This document shows positions 33,451-44,963 of a stretch of DNA of 64,000 bases, piece after piece. This stretch comes from Krasilnikovozyma curviuscula (taxonomy: Eukaryota > Basidiomycota > Tremellomycetes > Cystofilobasidiales > Mrakiaceae): positions 1-64,000 of the forward strand of contig MVAQ01000017.1 in NCBI GenBank assembly GCA_014825775.1. The letters are read 5' to 3'. Under the pieces are notes generated by a model. That model was not told the DNA's origin, did no database searches, and was given only the letters and a program-made list of their open reading frames with translations. The position numbers and the translations under genes are program-made. Every line of letters begins with the position of its first letter. Within the stretch, counting starts at the first letter, position 1.

Positions 33451-35103
33451 TCAAGCACTGGCCTTAACCTCTCTCGAACCTTCAGTGAGGTTGAGACTAA
33501 CATGATGCTCTGTTCCCCTAGAGCCCAACCACGATTCAGGACCCGTCCTGTTGATAGCACGCACGCCGTAGATGCGGCGGTTGAACCATTGTTGGCACCT
33601 ACGAGCCACCAAGCGGAGAGTTAGTGTATGTAATTAGAGAATCCAAGGGGATAGAGGGGGTAGATGACATACGTCGTTCCAGGCTCAAGCTTAAGCGTCA
33701 TCGTCTTGCTCGCCTCCGCTACAAGTGACGATTGGATGAGTGGTGACAGAACCGTTTTGTACTCCGGAACACTGGATGAACGACCAAAAGCACGTAAATC
33801 ACAAAATTCAATTCCAGCCATCCACAAGGAAAGGTGGATGGAAGAAATTGTCTTACAGGAAAAAGACGGTGCTCCATCTTGTACATATGCGCTGGTCGCC
33901 TGGTGGTGGAAGCACACGGTGGACGTTTGATTTCCTTGTCGATGCCATAGTAACGTCAGTAACTATAAGTCACCCCCCAAAAACGCAAAGGAACAAGGAG
34001 GGGACATACAAGATACCCCCACTGAGGATTGTCAGCGCATCAGCAAGGTTACAGATGATGTGGTTTTCGAGCGGGGCGACGTATTGCCATTCTGTCGTTC
34101 CCGGGGGAAGGACCTGGAGACCTCCTGTGCGGTTGTTATCCAAAATTGTCAACGTACCTAAACAAATCCGATCTGTCAGATCAACGATAAATACAAACGG
34201 AGAGCAGCCCTCGGTAAAATCGTACCGAAATCAGTATGTTCCCCAATCGAAAACCTGTCTCCGTTCTTTCTTATTGCTTGAGGGGGTGTCTGGATGACAC
34301 GGGCTTTGGACGGGCTCGTGAACCCGGGTCCTTCGCGGTGGAGGTTCCTGAGCTCGCCATCCTCAAGCCCGAGCTTAGCCTCGAGTATGGAGAGGATGGT
34401 TAACGCAACTGAGCGAGACGAGGTGGTGAATTCTTTCAGCTGATGCATACGGGTCGTTATTTGGGATGGGTAAGTGATGTGCGTGGGCGAAGGGTACGAG
34501 ATGATGTCGTCTCTTGAAATGTTGAACTGGACTCAATCAATGGAGCTGGATTAGTACTGATAGTTGGAAGCAGTGAATTTATAAAATCATAATGCTCACT
34601 TGTTGGTTCGTATCAACGTTCCCTTGGGCATCAGTATTCTGATGGAAACGCTAGGATGCTTAGTAAAGTATTAAATGCCAACTTGCCCATCCCAAAATAC
34701 TCACATCGTATCCAATCGACTTGTAGCCTATAAATCGGCAGAAAAGCATCGGCGTAAGGTCTCCGCCTACTCAGTTTGACAGTGGTTGCTTACCGAACGT
34801 TGTCTGCGACACCCCGACGTCGTACTCCTTCCTCTCATCCTCGCTGAGATTCTCGAAACAGTCCTCACACGCATCGAGCACCCCCTGGAAGTCGATTTCA
34901 TGGTTCTTTAGGTAGAAGAATCCTAGGTTTGTGCAGGCGTGCCAGAGTGCGTCGACCTCCGCGACGTCCTGCTGAAGCAACAGTGCATAGTCGATAACGG
35001 CCAACGGATGCGTTGGTGTTGAGGAGGGGAAGGGCACTGAGGGAAGCCGGTTGGATTGAGGCATTGCAGTGGTGGTTTCGATGATCGCGTGGGTTGTCAG
35101 CAT
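33451..35103 (-). CDS. 2-oxoglutarate/Fe(II)-dependent dioxygenase (isopenicillin-N-synthase-like)
   Basis: The N-terminal exon (34796-35103) reads PLAVIDYALL...ALWHACTNLGFFYLKNHEID, the DIOX_N pattern. Short exons then give YKSIGYD and QNTDAQGNVDTNQ. The core exon has RFSIGEHTDFG, spliced to TLTILDNNRTGGLQVL, supplying the HxD iron ligands. A later exon supplies the distal His in KSNVHRVLPPPGDQ and the strand STVFF. The C-terminus reads QQWFNRRIYGVRAIN and GTEHHVSLNL, stop at 33451. Enzymes of this superfamily hydroxylate or oxidise small molecules; the substrate cannot be told. Expected Arg of the RxS pair near the distal His is not obvious. Met-14 (35064) is an alternative start. No biosynthetic cluster surrounds it. 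Confidence 0.8.
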
Positions 35104-35526
35104 GCAGGGGGAAGATCGAAACGTGGCTGATGACGATATATTGCTCCGGGTGCCACACCCTTCGAGAGCAACGCAAATGCTCAGTGATGGTATTTGCGGT
35201 GTATGATGAGTCTGCTGAACATACAGGAAAATAATATTAGAGGGATGATCAGAGAAGAGAGTTCTTCAGCCTGATGTTTGCGCCGAGCGGTAGAACGAGC
35301 TCTACTCGAAAGAAGTACATATGTGACTGCACGTAGAAAAAAAAAGAATGTCCGTTGAAACATAGCTACGAAAATGATGAGAAAAGGATACAGTAGTAGT
35401 GTGAAAAGCAAAAGAAATTCTCGTCAAGAAGAGGGTGGCTAACTTCAAAACAGAAGGAAGGCGAGGATATTTCCCAAAAAAGTAAATCAAAGCGATCAGA
35501 AGAGATTGATCCAACTCATCTTTCCT

Positions 35527-36631
35527 CTAATTCGACATAGCCAACACACCCCCGAAGATGACGCAGGCAATCATTACGACGCCAGACGACAGAGCGACCT
35601 TCCTGCTCGCATCACTTCCCTTGGGCAAGACATCGCCGTTGCTCAATGTGATTGTTGGAATAGGTGCACCTGCCAAAGTCGCAGGCCTTTACACCAAAAC
35701 AGAACGAGCAGAGTTAGTTAGTAACCTTGGACGACACGAGCCTATTTTTGGTTACGTACCAATTTTGGGTTGGATTAACGTTTGAGTCCAAGGTGACGGT
35801 TGGGTTGTAAGATGGGGGGCTTGGAGCTGTTCCGGAAGACGTTATGGAGAACTTGTCGGAGACGGCAAAGATCTAAGTGTGTGGTGCGACACGCGAGAGA
35901 ACGGAGGGTTTATCAAGGGTCAGCTCTTTGTTGACTTTGAAAGGTCAAAGAATATCGTACGGTTCCTGCTGCAGTATCAGAGAAGACGAGTTGGAAGCCC
36001 TGTTGTTTCAGAAGAAGAATGAGTGAGAGACTGCAAGGCTGGGCTGTGGAAGATAAACTACGTACAGAGCCCGTTGGGACGTTGCTTCCTAGCGACACAG
36101 CGATGGCTTTGGCGTTCGTTGGGACTACGAACGAGGCTATTTTAGTAACTGAGGGAGATGATAGAAGAAAGTAGGAAGAGCCTACCCTGACTGACGACTT
36201 TTATGCCTCCTATGTGAACAGAGGGGTTGTGCAGCTTAAACAACGTATTTCAGTTAATCCGAAGGTTACAAACTCTCACAAAGAGACGATACTCACTATC
36301 ACATTGAAGCTTTTTGGAATATACGTCGAGAAAACACTGAAAGAGGAGAAAGTCAGCTACCAAAAATCCTATTGAAAACGCCTGGTTGCCTCCTCGTCGT
36401 CGTAAAACAGGACTCACTCGTATCCCACGCTCCAACTAATAGTATTAGTCTGTCCAATTACCCAAGCTATATCAGAAGATGGACTCGTTACAGGGAAGTA
36501 TCCTATAGAAATTCACACAGAGCCAAGTCAGCACAAATAAAAGGGGAGAGAGTGAGGGCCTTGTTACCTTGGAAGACCTGGGCCAATGTTACTGAGGGAA
36601 CCAGCAGTAGTGATACAAGTGAAAGCTTCAT
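35527..36631 (-). CDS. Kre9/Knh1-like GPI-anchored surface protein
   Basis: Eight exons in phase: 36568-36631, 36418-36502, 36297-36336, 36186-36234, 36066-36148, 35961-35999, 35760-35872, 35527-35686; 210 aa. It begins with a signal peptide (MKLSLVSLLLVPSVTLAQ), followed by the Kre9/Knh1 N-terminal Ig-like domain: FPVTSPSSDIAWVIGQTNTISWS, then STYIPKSF and ASFVVPTNA. A Ser/Pro/Thr linker leads to a C-terminal GPI signal: small-residue site in GSDASRK, then VALSSGVVMIACVIFGGVLAM. Such proteins are displayed on the plasma membrane or wall and relate to beta-1,6-glucan assembly proteins. The gene is split into unusually small exons (39-160 nt). Confidence 0.82.
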
Positions 36632-36959
36632 ACTGGGGGAAAGGCACCAGGGCTTTTGTAGGAGTCGGGCCAAAAATGGGGTTTGAAGTTAAATCTAGTC
36701 CTAGCAGAGGAGGCGATGAGATACAAAAGCTGCAGCCACCAGTTACTGACCCAAGCCCCAGCCATGGATTTAAAGCGGACTAGTCATACCAAGAAGATCT
36801 CTAATCGAACCAGTGTTATGCCTTCAAATGAGTCAATTTTCTTCATCAGAGTCTCTGCTCGCATTCTGGCGCCGTCCTGCTCCCGACATGCCCATCTTCA
36901 CTTTGTACTTGCCAGCCGATGTGCCAAAATATAATATAAAGAGGCTTAGTAATATCCCT
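36632..36959. other. Intergenic, Kre9-like promoter and DOM34 3' end
   Basis: 328 bp between the ATG of the Kre9-like gene and the stop of DOM34, both on the minus strand. No coding or regulatory motif is clear. Confidence 0.4.
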
Positions 36960-38786
36960 TTAGCTCCTCTCCTCCCCAGAAGCCACTAGTTCCTGTCGCT
37001 TCTTCTCCTTCTCCTCCTCCGCTGCGACCCGTTCCTCCTCTTCCACCATCTCGACATCAAGAGGGAACGTCAAGATTGCACAAATCCCTGTCAGCTGGTT
37101 CAGCTCTATATGGTAGAACAGAATTAAAAGTAATGAGGGTCCGTGCTCGATTGGAAACACAATACGACGACGAAGGAACTCACGAAGGCCACTCTCATGC
37201 ATACTAGAGAACACGACGACGTTTCCGCCTTTCTCCTTAACATTCTCCGTCGCTTGAACATATGTCTTTCTCTTGTTGACGTCTGACGACCGGAAGAGAT
37301 CGTCGGATATCAATAGTGTTCCAACCGCACCCCTTGAGATGGCCAAGAGGACGTGATCCGGACCGTACCACGCTCGGAGAGGGTCTTTGGAAAGCATCTT
37401 GTTGAATCTGGGTAGAAAAAAGACATGGGATTGGTAAATTAAGGCGGAGATGCGTCACATGTTTGATTGAAGTCGTACTCTTCCAACACCCTTCCTTCTC
37501 TCATAAACTTTGTGTCCTTGATCATCCCTTCGACAGCACTACCTTTCATCGCCTCAACCAACGCACCGACATGCGAGCTTGTCGTATGCACCAGGATCCA
37601 TTTACTTTTACTTGCCAGTAAAGGCTTCTCCGACGTCCGCGCGGCTTCTTCAAAGACGTACTTGAAGGCGGATTCATTGGTGAATCCTGGCGAGGCTACA
37701 ATGATACACCGTAGAGTTTGATAAGGAAGGTTCCGCAGTATTGATGCGTAGAGAGTTTTGTAGAACTTCGTCATGGCCTGTGAGTGTAAGTGAAGGTATC
37801 AGAAGAGAGCGCACGAGCTGAATATAAGAATGACATAGGATTATACAAACTCACCTTTTCATGAGATTTTGAGTCTCCTTTCTGTTTTCTCGGTATGCTG
37901 ACTTCTATTCTCTGTCTGATGACCGTCGTAAACTCACTGACGAGACAAATGACGGCTGTTCCTTCCCCAAGCACGATCGCACCAACTTCAGCACCTCTGC
38001 CTTCCTTTGTTGCATCTTCAATCCTCTCCAATGCAATTGAGTCCCAGCCGTCTGTCTTGTAAAGATCGAATGCCCGGTTGGGTTCCAAGTCGAGCGTGTG
38101 GTACGAGCCCATCTTGACGTGCTCAGTCGCTTCTGACACTCGTCCTGTGAGCTGCATTGTTGCTGTTGTGTCGGATGCTGAGTTAGAGGAGGATGCTTGG
38201 GCGGCTGTAGTGGGGATTGAAGCAGATGCGTTCGAAGGGGCTGAAGTTGACGGTGAGAAGTGGGTCTGTAGAATCAAGATTAATTAGGGAACCTTCAATA
38301 AAAGCCTTAATCTTACAACGATCATTAATTCGATACCCACCATAGTGATGATAATTTTGAGATTCAATTGGATTCTGCGAGACTGAGTAGACCCAGTAGC
38401 GCTCGTGCTGACCACTTTCCTGTGAAGTCAGCACCAAACCAAGTCAGAACTTTACTGCACTGCCGAACCACTTCAACACAGCTCCGAAAATTAACTCGCC
38501 TATCAGCTTGAGCCTTGACTTCGTCTCCCTACAAAAAACAGCTCCAGTCACATTAGAAATTGGCTCATTGGCCAGTAAGCGAATTCAAGGCTACAACTCA
38601 CCACTGCTATCAGATTGTACACATGCCACATATCATCATCATCCTCTGGTATCAGCCTTACATATCCCTGAGCAAAGAAAAGAATAAAGCCAGGGTGAGA
38701 TCAAAACCAACTATGTTGTCATACAACTTTGAACGGCTGTCACTTACAGATCCATCCTTTTCTATTGCTTTCCGGACAAGCTTCAT
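36960..38786 (-). CDS. DOM34: DOM34/pelota mRNA surveillance factor
   Basis: The start [13 protein letters not shown] (38748-38786) is followed by [20 protein letters not shown] and [10 protein letters not shown], the eRF1-like N-terminal domain of pelota. [19 protein letters not shown] follows, then a low-complexity Ser/Thr/Ala/Pro insert (about 38175-38270), then [18 protein letters not shown]. The central domain reads [28 protein letters not shown] and the C-terminal domain [19 protein letters not shown]. The GGQ peptide-release motif of eRF1 is absent, as expected. Dom34 with Hbs1 splits stalled ribosomes in no-go and non-stop decay. The C-terminus ends in an acidic/basic helix ([19 protein letters not shown]). 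About seven exons. The insert is longer than I would expect for the yeast protein. Confidence 0.9.
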
Positions 38787-39075
38787 ATTGAGTCAGTGGA
38801 TGGTAATATAGATCCACTGATTGTGTAGGTTTGGATATAAATTGGAACTGGTGGTGGTCAGACGAAGCTTGGCTGAACCCCGCTCTTAAATTTCTACTTC
38901 ATTCCGAGGTTGATATGTGTAAAAGGGAATGAACATGGATCATAACCGCAGTTCAATGAGTGGTATTACAGTCTTTTGGCAGTAAAGGTTTTGGCAGAAA
39001 ATCAAAGATATATGGTGCTTCCTATACAAAAATACTATGTCCGAGCCTGAATACAACACGGGTATGGGCTATAAG

Positions 39076-42000
39076 CTAAAATTGTTCTCCCGGAGTGAAA
39101 GGACCATTAAGATTTTCACCATTACTGAACAGGAACATGGATAGTGCACCTGAGAGGGGCAAAACAGTTAGCGCTTCCTCTCGGCCATACACCATAAATA
39201 GAGTACTGACCTAGCGCGTCTTGTTCACTCGGCGGGAAGAATGGGAAGCTAGCAGAATCGGCCCAACTAGCTGAGAATCGGCCCGAGTCCCAAGAAAAAT
39301 CATCGTTGTCGTACATTTGCTGCTGCGGTTGCGGCTGTTGAGATGGTGGTTGCTGCTGCTGAGGTGTTGGCTGCTGCTGGGATGGGTACTGTTGATGCTG
39401 CTGCTGTTGATGATGAACTCCAGGAAGATTTTGGGGAGGAGGGGCCGATGGGGTCATGGATGGAAGTCTCCTCCTACCTCCGACGTCAGACACTTTGCCT
39501 TCATCCGCGTTCATGGTTGCAACGATGTTCATCAGCTGAGGTATCGTCACTTCAGAACCGGGAAGAGTTTCACTGGCTTGAAGTAACGACTTGATGATGA
39601 GAAACCCGCGATTTGCGAGTTCGGTTGGATCCACTGCGTTTTTCAGGAAGTTCATCAACCATGTTGCTTTGGCTCTCTGTGATTGTATTCTTCCAGCAGA
39701 TGGAGACTTAATATGAGGTAACACTGATCCAGAATTGGCGTTGAGAAGGTCAAGGCAAATGATCAGACCTAAAAAAAAAAAGGACGAGTGAGTTTACCAA
39801 AGTTCATGAGCTCAATTGTCGCTATATGTTGAACCTCACCAGCGTTAGTACAAGCCATCAAAATAGGCCATGAATTTCGCAGTTTTTCATGAACGAATCC
39901 CATTTGAACGTGGGAGACGATGATATCAGCGGCTTCCAAACAACCTTATGATAAAACAGAATTCAGAAAAGGCCTTCCGTTGACTGCAAGGTACGGTAAC
40001 TCACATCGATAAGAGTAGTCATACGTAGGATCTTTGAATGACTTTGAGAACCAAGTTTTGTGAACGGTGAACGTAACATGTGCAAGTTCACAAGCCAGCA
40101 TATGCCTCTGATCGCCAAATGCGCCATTCGTACGTCTCGAATCGTAATCCGTCTGCAAAGGATCCGGAAGAGACTCCTTGATCCGCTGAAGTTCTTCACT
40201 ACAAGCGACCACATCGGAATAAGCTGGGACTTGGTCTGATCGAAGACTTCCCAAAAGACGATAGAGGACGGCCATAGATTGGGAGTGCGCGAGGAGGTAG
40301 GACACGTTGGTGTGTTGACCATCAGGATGTGGAAGAGGAAATCGCATGAAGTCGGCGTCTTGAATATTCAGTGGAGGACTGGAGGTGAATGAGTGAGAGG
40401 GAATCGCTGCAGGATTCCAAAGATTGACCGAGTCAGATGAGAAAACCGGAGCAGAACGTTACACGAGAGAACTGACTATGCCAACCAAGAATGGGAATAA
40501 ACTGCCAATCAAGCTCCCAAGCATGAGTCCAGAGGCGTCTGTTGAGTAAAAAAAAAAAACAGGAAGATGGTTGTTGATTGTCAAGCCGAAGCGATGTCGT
40601 CTCGGAAAAGTAGACCTCCGACATACCTTCCCACTTCACGTTGAACGAGAGCCTTCCTCTCTTTGATCGAATCGTCACTTGATTGTAAAGTATTGAAGAT
40701 CTTTTCATCTTCTGATCCGAGTAGATGGAGTCCTAAGGTGCGACAAGCTGTGATTGCGATGGAGAAGAAACTCAAGTGGATTCCGGAATTACCGGAGAAA
40801 TGGAAGGCATGCTGAATGAGCAAAAACAACATCGGTTAAGTCACTTGTACTTCAAATACTTAAAAGGAGCTGACGTACCTGGCTGACAAAAATGGCTTGG
40901 ATACTATAGATCGACGGCGAGGAGAGGAATTCTGCTTTGTACAAACAAGACAAGAAGTTTTCGAACCAAGTAGGAGCAAGAGATTGAGCGACATCTGCTG
41001 GGTTGAAACCTTGCAGTCTGAGATGGTTGTCAGAGAGGAAGAAGCCTGCTGTGGCCAGAATGGCAAAGTAGAGCGCTAAGAAGTCAGACGGAGCGTCTTT
41101 CGAGTCCCAGAACTGTCGTTCATCCCCCAAGAACGTCGGGAAATGGACAACACAGTTGAGAAATGAGAACTCTTCGAACCAAGCGCGTGTAAGTGCTTGA
41201 CAGCGCGTCCGGCCGGGCAGGGACGACATCGTTGGGTTGCTGTTGAGGAGCTGCGAGTGCGGCCGTTGCCGTGGTGAGCTTGCAACACCACCGAAGTTAC
41301 CCGTAGGTGAGTTCTGTTGCGATGGTGGAAGTTTGGGGCCTTTGACGATAGCATTCTCTTGTCGGCCTAGAAGGATCCTCTGCAGCTCCGCCTCCATCCC
41401 TTCTTTACTGGCGTTCGTCTCGGTGGATGCCTCTTTTGCACCTGTTGACGCCGCTGATGCACTTCGAGATGGATCAGCTGCTGCATTGGTGCTGTGTTGC
41501 GATGAGGAGCCATAGAGACGTCGATCAGTCGCGACGTTGGGGCTGAGAAGATTCGAAGCCGAGGTTCCGCTTGACATGGGCGATTCGTTCTCCAGCGTCC
41601 GACTGATAGACGGTACACCAGTATTTGACGGGGAATTTGCCAACAGCTTCTCCAGCCGTGTGACTCGAACTTGTATCGATGTCATGTCGTCCGCAAGAGA
41701 CTCGACGGTGGCCGACGTCTGTACACCAAAGGAGTTGGAGGCTGGCGGGGATTGAGCCGGCATTCCCAATGGAGAAACCGGGGCTGTCATTTTTCCTTTA
41801 ACAATGACGACTCTGTGGAAGGTAAACAAAGTGCACCGGATTTAGTGGCGCTGAGAGACTGGTAGGAAAGCTCAATGCGCCACTCACTCTCTTCTACACA
41901 AAGCGCCTTCACCACGATTGATGCAAGGTTTACATGGTGTTGTTTTATCGCACTTGATCTTTCGTCGTCTGGCAGGAAAGAGAGAAACAGCTCAGTCAGA

Positions 42001-42644
42001 GCTGGAATAGTTGGTGTGAAAACACCAAGAGACACTCACGAGCATTCCTGGCACGACTTTGGCTGTCGCTGTGTCGTCCTGGGCCCAGAGGGGATAGGAG
42101 TAGTAGAACTGGAACTATCGGAAGCTCTCGCTGGAACTTCCAGCATTGCCGTCGCTCCATCTGGCTCTCTCTTGACACTCGGTCTTGACGGGTCTGATAG
42201 GGAGCGCCGCCTCTTCGCGGTGTGACCGCTCGCAGCGTGGTGTTGGGTCGCAGCGTACTGAAACGGTGAGGTACTATGAGCAGAGTTCTGAGGCACTAGT
42301 GACGGCGGTAAGAAGGCGTTTGAGGCCGAAGGTTGCGGCTGTTGTTGCGGGTGATACTGCTGCTGTTGCTGCTGGCCATACGACGGCTGCTGCAGCTGCT
42401 GCGACGCCAGTGAGGCCTGGTAGGTGCTGTAGCTCGAGTTCTGCTGCTGGGGCTGCTGCTGCTGATAGGGATGCTGATGGAGGCTCTGCTGGAGGTGTGG
42501 AATCGGGGACTGATCGATTGGATAGGCAGCGGGAAGGCCGGATTGCTGATGCAGTGGTGCGGATCCCACAGCATTCGACGTCGAGGGCAGGTATGTACCT
42601 GAGGTGGACCTCCCATGGCCAAGGTCGTTCGACTGTGAGTTCAT
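39076..42644 (-). CDS. Zn2Cys6 transcription factor with fungal_trans domain, Q-rich ends
   Basis: The N-terminal 190 residues are Gln/Ser/Pro-rich with a basic AKRRRSL segment. The zinc cluster spans a splice site: CQECS joined to RRKIKCDKTTPCKPC...GEGALC, spacing CX2CX6CX5CX2CX8C. A coiled-coil follows (LADDMTSIQVRVTRLEKLLAN), typical of dimerisation. The middle homology region is seen in ALTRAWFEEFSFLNCVVHFPTF, RLQGFNPADVAQSL and AGKLHFS-like helices further on. The C-terminal exon has long Gln runs and ends GPFTPGEQF. The last intron (about 39150-39210) removes an in-frame stop. It is a nuclear DNA-binding regulator of unknown targets. Start taken at MNSQS (42644); an upstream in-frame Met at 42743 would add 33 residues but the leader shows an acceptor-like CCAG just before 42644. 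Confidence 0.85.
39316..39414 (-). repeat. CAG/CAA trinucleotide-rich polyglutamine tract
   Basis: In the coding strand of the Zn2Cys6 gene this stretch is almost entirely CAG, CAA and CCA codons, encoding broken runs of Gln with Pro and His (HHQQQQHQQYPSQQQP). Mixed CAG/CAA use makes it imperfect rather than a pure microsatellite. Length polymorphism between strains is likely. Confidence 0.7.
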
Positions 42645-44963
42645 CTGGAAGGCTTCACTCCTCCTCAGATATGTTCCTGACCACTGCGGGGTTGAAAAAA
42701 GCCTTTTTTTTGTTTTTTTGGCGAACCGGTGGTTAGTACCCATGCAATTCCAAACGAGCTAGCCATTAAAAAACTCACTTAGATCCCGGTTTGCTCGCCA
42801 GATTTCAAGAGGTTCTTCAAGGCAGGATAAGGTGGGGATTGGAGTTCGTCACTAGTCTAAGGCCATCACAGAAGAAGTGGGAACATCTCAATGGTTGTCG
42901 AAGGCGCAAAAGTCCAGAGCTCCCTCGGGCTGCGACTCGAAACCCTAACTGGGCAAAAGAGATCGAAGGAAAGTTTGCTCCTCCGACAACTTCAATCGGG
43001 TTTTCCCAACGTAAGCAACGGAAAGGCTTTTTGTCTTCTGGTTCATAGATGCGAGTACAGTAGGTCTAGATAACAAGTTCATACAGATCTCTGGTAAAAA
43101 AATAAAATGATAATGTCGTTGCGCTTTTTGTTCCATTCTCGACGAAACCTTCTAGCCACCTTGAAAAGGATCTACCAATGAGGGATGATTCCAAACTGTG
43201 CTTTTGAAGGCTGATGACGAGCCCCGCTCGATCTTGGACGCCGGTTGATGAATACCGAGGTTGTTTAATATGAACTCAAGCCACTGTCGCAGTCGCCCCT
43301 CCTCGGCTCTGCGAAATTATGTGCGCTGCCTTCATTGGGACCTTGTTTTCATGGGAGAACACGGTCCCATCAATAGAACTATCTCTCTTGTTTAAGCGGT
43401 CTGAATATCATCATCTGCCAAGAAGGTGCTGAGGCGGATGGCAGCGGTCACGCAACAAACAACAATTGGCTGTGGGGTTTCTTGCTTCACGTCTTATGTG
43501 CACAGCGCTTCGGCCTCTTAAGTGTCTGCTGTGTTGAGTGTGCTGGGACTAGAAAAAGTCTGTGAGACATTGGGCATGATTTGGGATGCGAATTGCGATC
43601 GCGTCGCGACTGACCCAATTTCTTTCAACAGTAGGATCTCGTTCTCGACATACAACCTACAGCCTACAGCCAGCAGTTCGAATGATATTCCGTCCTTTTT
43701 AAAATACAGCTTGCTAGGGCAGAGCTCCCCTTTCCCTCGGTCAGAAGCATGCAAGGACTACATTCGCTTGACGTCCAACGCGGTAAACGACGCCACTCGC
43801 TAAAGTAAACAAAATGCCCACCTGCTTTCTTCATCTCATTTCACGAGGGTATTCTTCTAACGGCAACTACATTTCTCTGAGAGAGTCGAATGGATGCTCG
43901 TGATGCGCTGGCAGTAGCAGGCTAGAAAGTAAGGTGGAGATAAGATATCTTGACCTGACTCATCACGTCGCGACGCTTTCGGCAGTAGAAAGAGGACTGT
44001 GAGTATACATCCATCCTTCTTCTTTGTCTTATTATGAGAGGATAGTTTAGCTAACGGCTTAATATGCTTCCTAGCTGCTCGACAAGATTGATCGCAAATA
44101 ATAAATCGAAATGATGTTTGTTTCGCATCTAATTCTATGAGAGGTATACGCTGTTCCCTCAACTCGCTTTCCCAGTCCACCGTGTGAACTTCTAGACTTC
44201 TCCAGGGTACCGTCTTCAACAGTGGGCCATTTCGGTTGTCGCTGGTTTCTGCGTGGTGGCACCTCTGATAAGCATGCATGCTAGATTTCCATCGCTCTCT
44301 CGTATCTGAGACTCCAGAATCGACTGCAGAGCACGACAGACTACGTGGCATTTCTCCCTCTTTCGCTGGAGGGGGGACGATCAAAACAAAGGGCGAAAGA
44401 GGCCAAAAAAAAAAGGTTTGTCACCTGCAACTAAGCGAGCTGAAAGCACGAGCGGAGCAACCCGCGAGTCGTGCCCTCTCGCGCTGCAGATAAGAGAGCT
44501 GTAGTCTTGTATGTCTTGTGTTTCCACCTCCTGTAGGGGCAGGATGCATAGGCACTGTGGAGAGGCATTCTGTGCAGCAGGGCGAGGACTGCAGCGCAAA
44601 AAGCTACAAAACATTTGGCGATGAATCTGGCGACTGCGGGTTCGAGGGACAGCATATGGCGCCTCGAGTGCCTCAAGCGACGCTGCTCCAGTTTGAAAAA
44701 GTCTCCTGCCTCTTACCTAACCATCAAAGAAGGCACCTATCCTCGTTCGAAGGTATTTGCGAGGAGTGAGTCTTGCGTTTCTGGCTACAACTGCAGGCAC
44801 GACGTGCGCTGTGCCGTCGTCTGGCTTGTAGCTTGCGAAGCGTTCCTTCTCTCTGACTCCTGTTATTTTTCGCGTCCCTGTCGGCCATCTCTCCCTCTCT
44901 CTCTCTCTCTTAGATCCACGGAAACCCAGTACACTCTCCCAACCCCATTCAGATTCATCTTAT
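42645..44963. other. 2.3 kb shared upstream region of two divergent Zn2Cys6 genes
   Basis: Neither strand shows a conserved protein. Near the left gene there are poly-T/A runs (42703-42718) and AG-GT pairs that could be a leader intron. The right part has a long pyrimidine tract ending in TAG just before the right gene. Open frames at 43522-43803, 43857-44384 and 44518-45097 have no domain signature. Several ATGs precede the right start, so upstream ORFs in a long leader are possible. Confidence 0.5.
44890..44913 (+). promoter_or_regulatory. CT-repeat pyrimidine tract, possible 5' leader intron acceptor
   Basis: CTCTCCCTCTCTCTCTCT followed by CTTAG at 44909-44913, 51 bp before the ATG. It looks like a polypyrimidine tract and 3' splice site of a leader intron, or a CT-rich core promoter as seen in many fungal genes. 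The two readings cannot be separated by eye. Confidence 0.4.

Noticed and set aside
33202..33930. Plus-strand frames opposite the oxygenase gene
   Set aside because: They are antisense to exons encoding the distal His motif and C-terminus of the dioxygenase, which are conserved on the minus strand.
42185..42736. Plus-strand 183-codon open frame opposite the Zn2Cys6 gene
   Set aside because: Antisense of CAG/CAA/CCA codons produces an Ala/Val/Arg-rich shadow; the minus strand carries the zinc-cluster protein.
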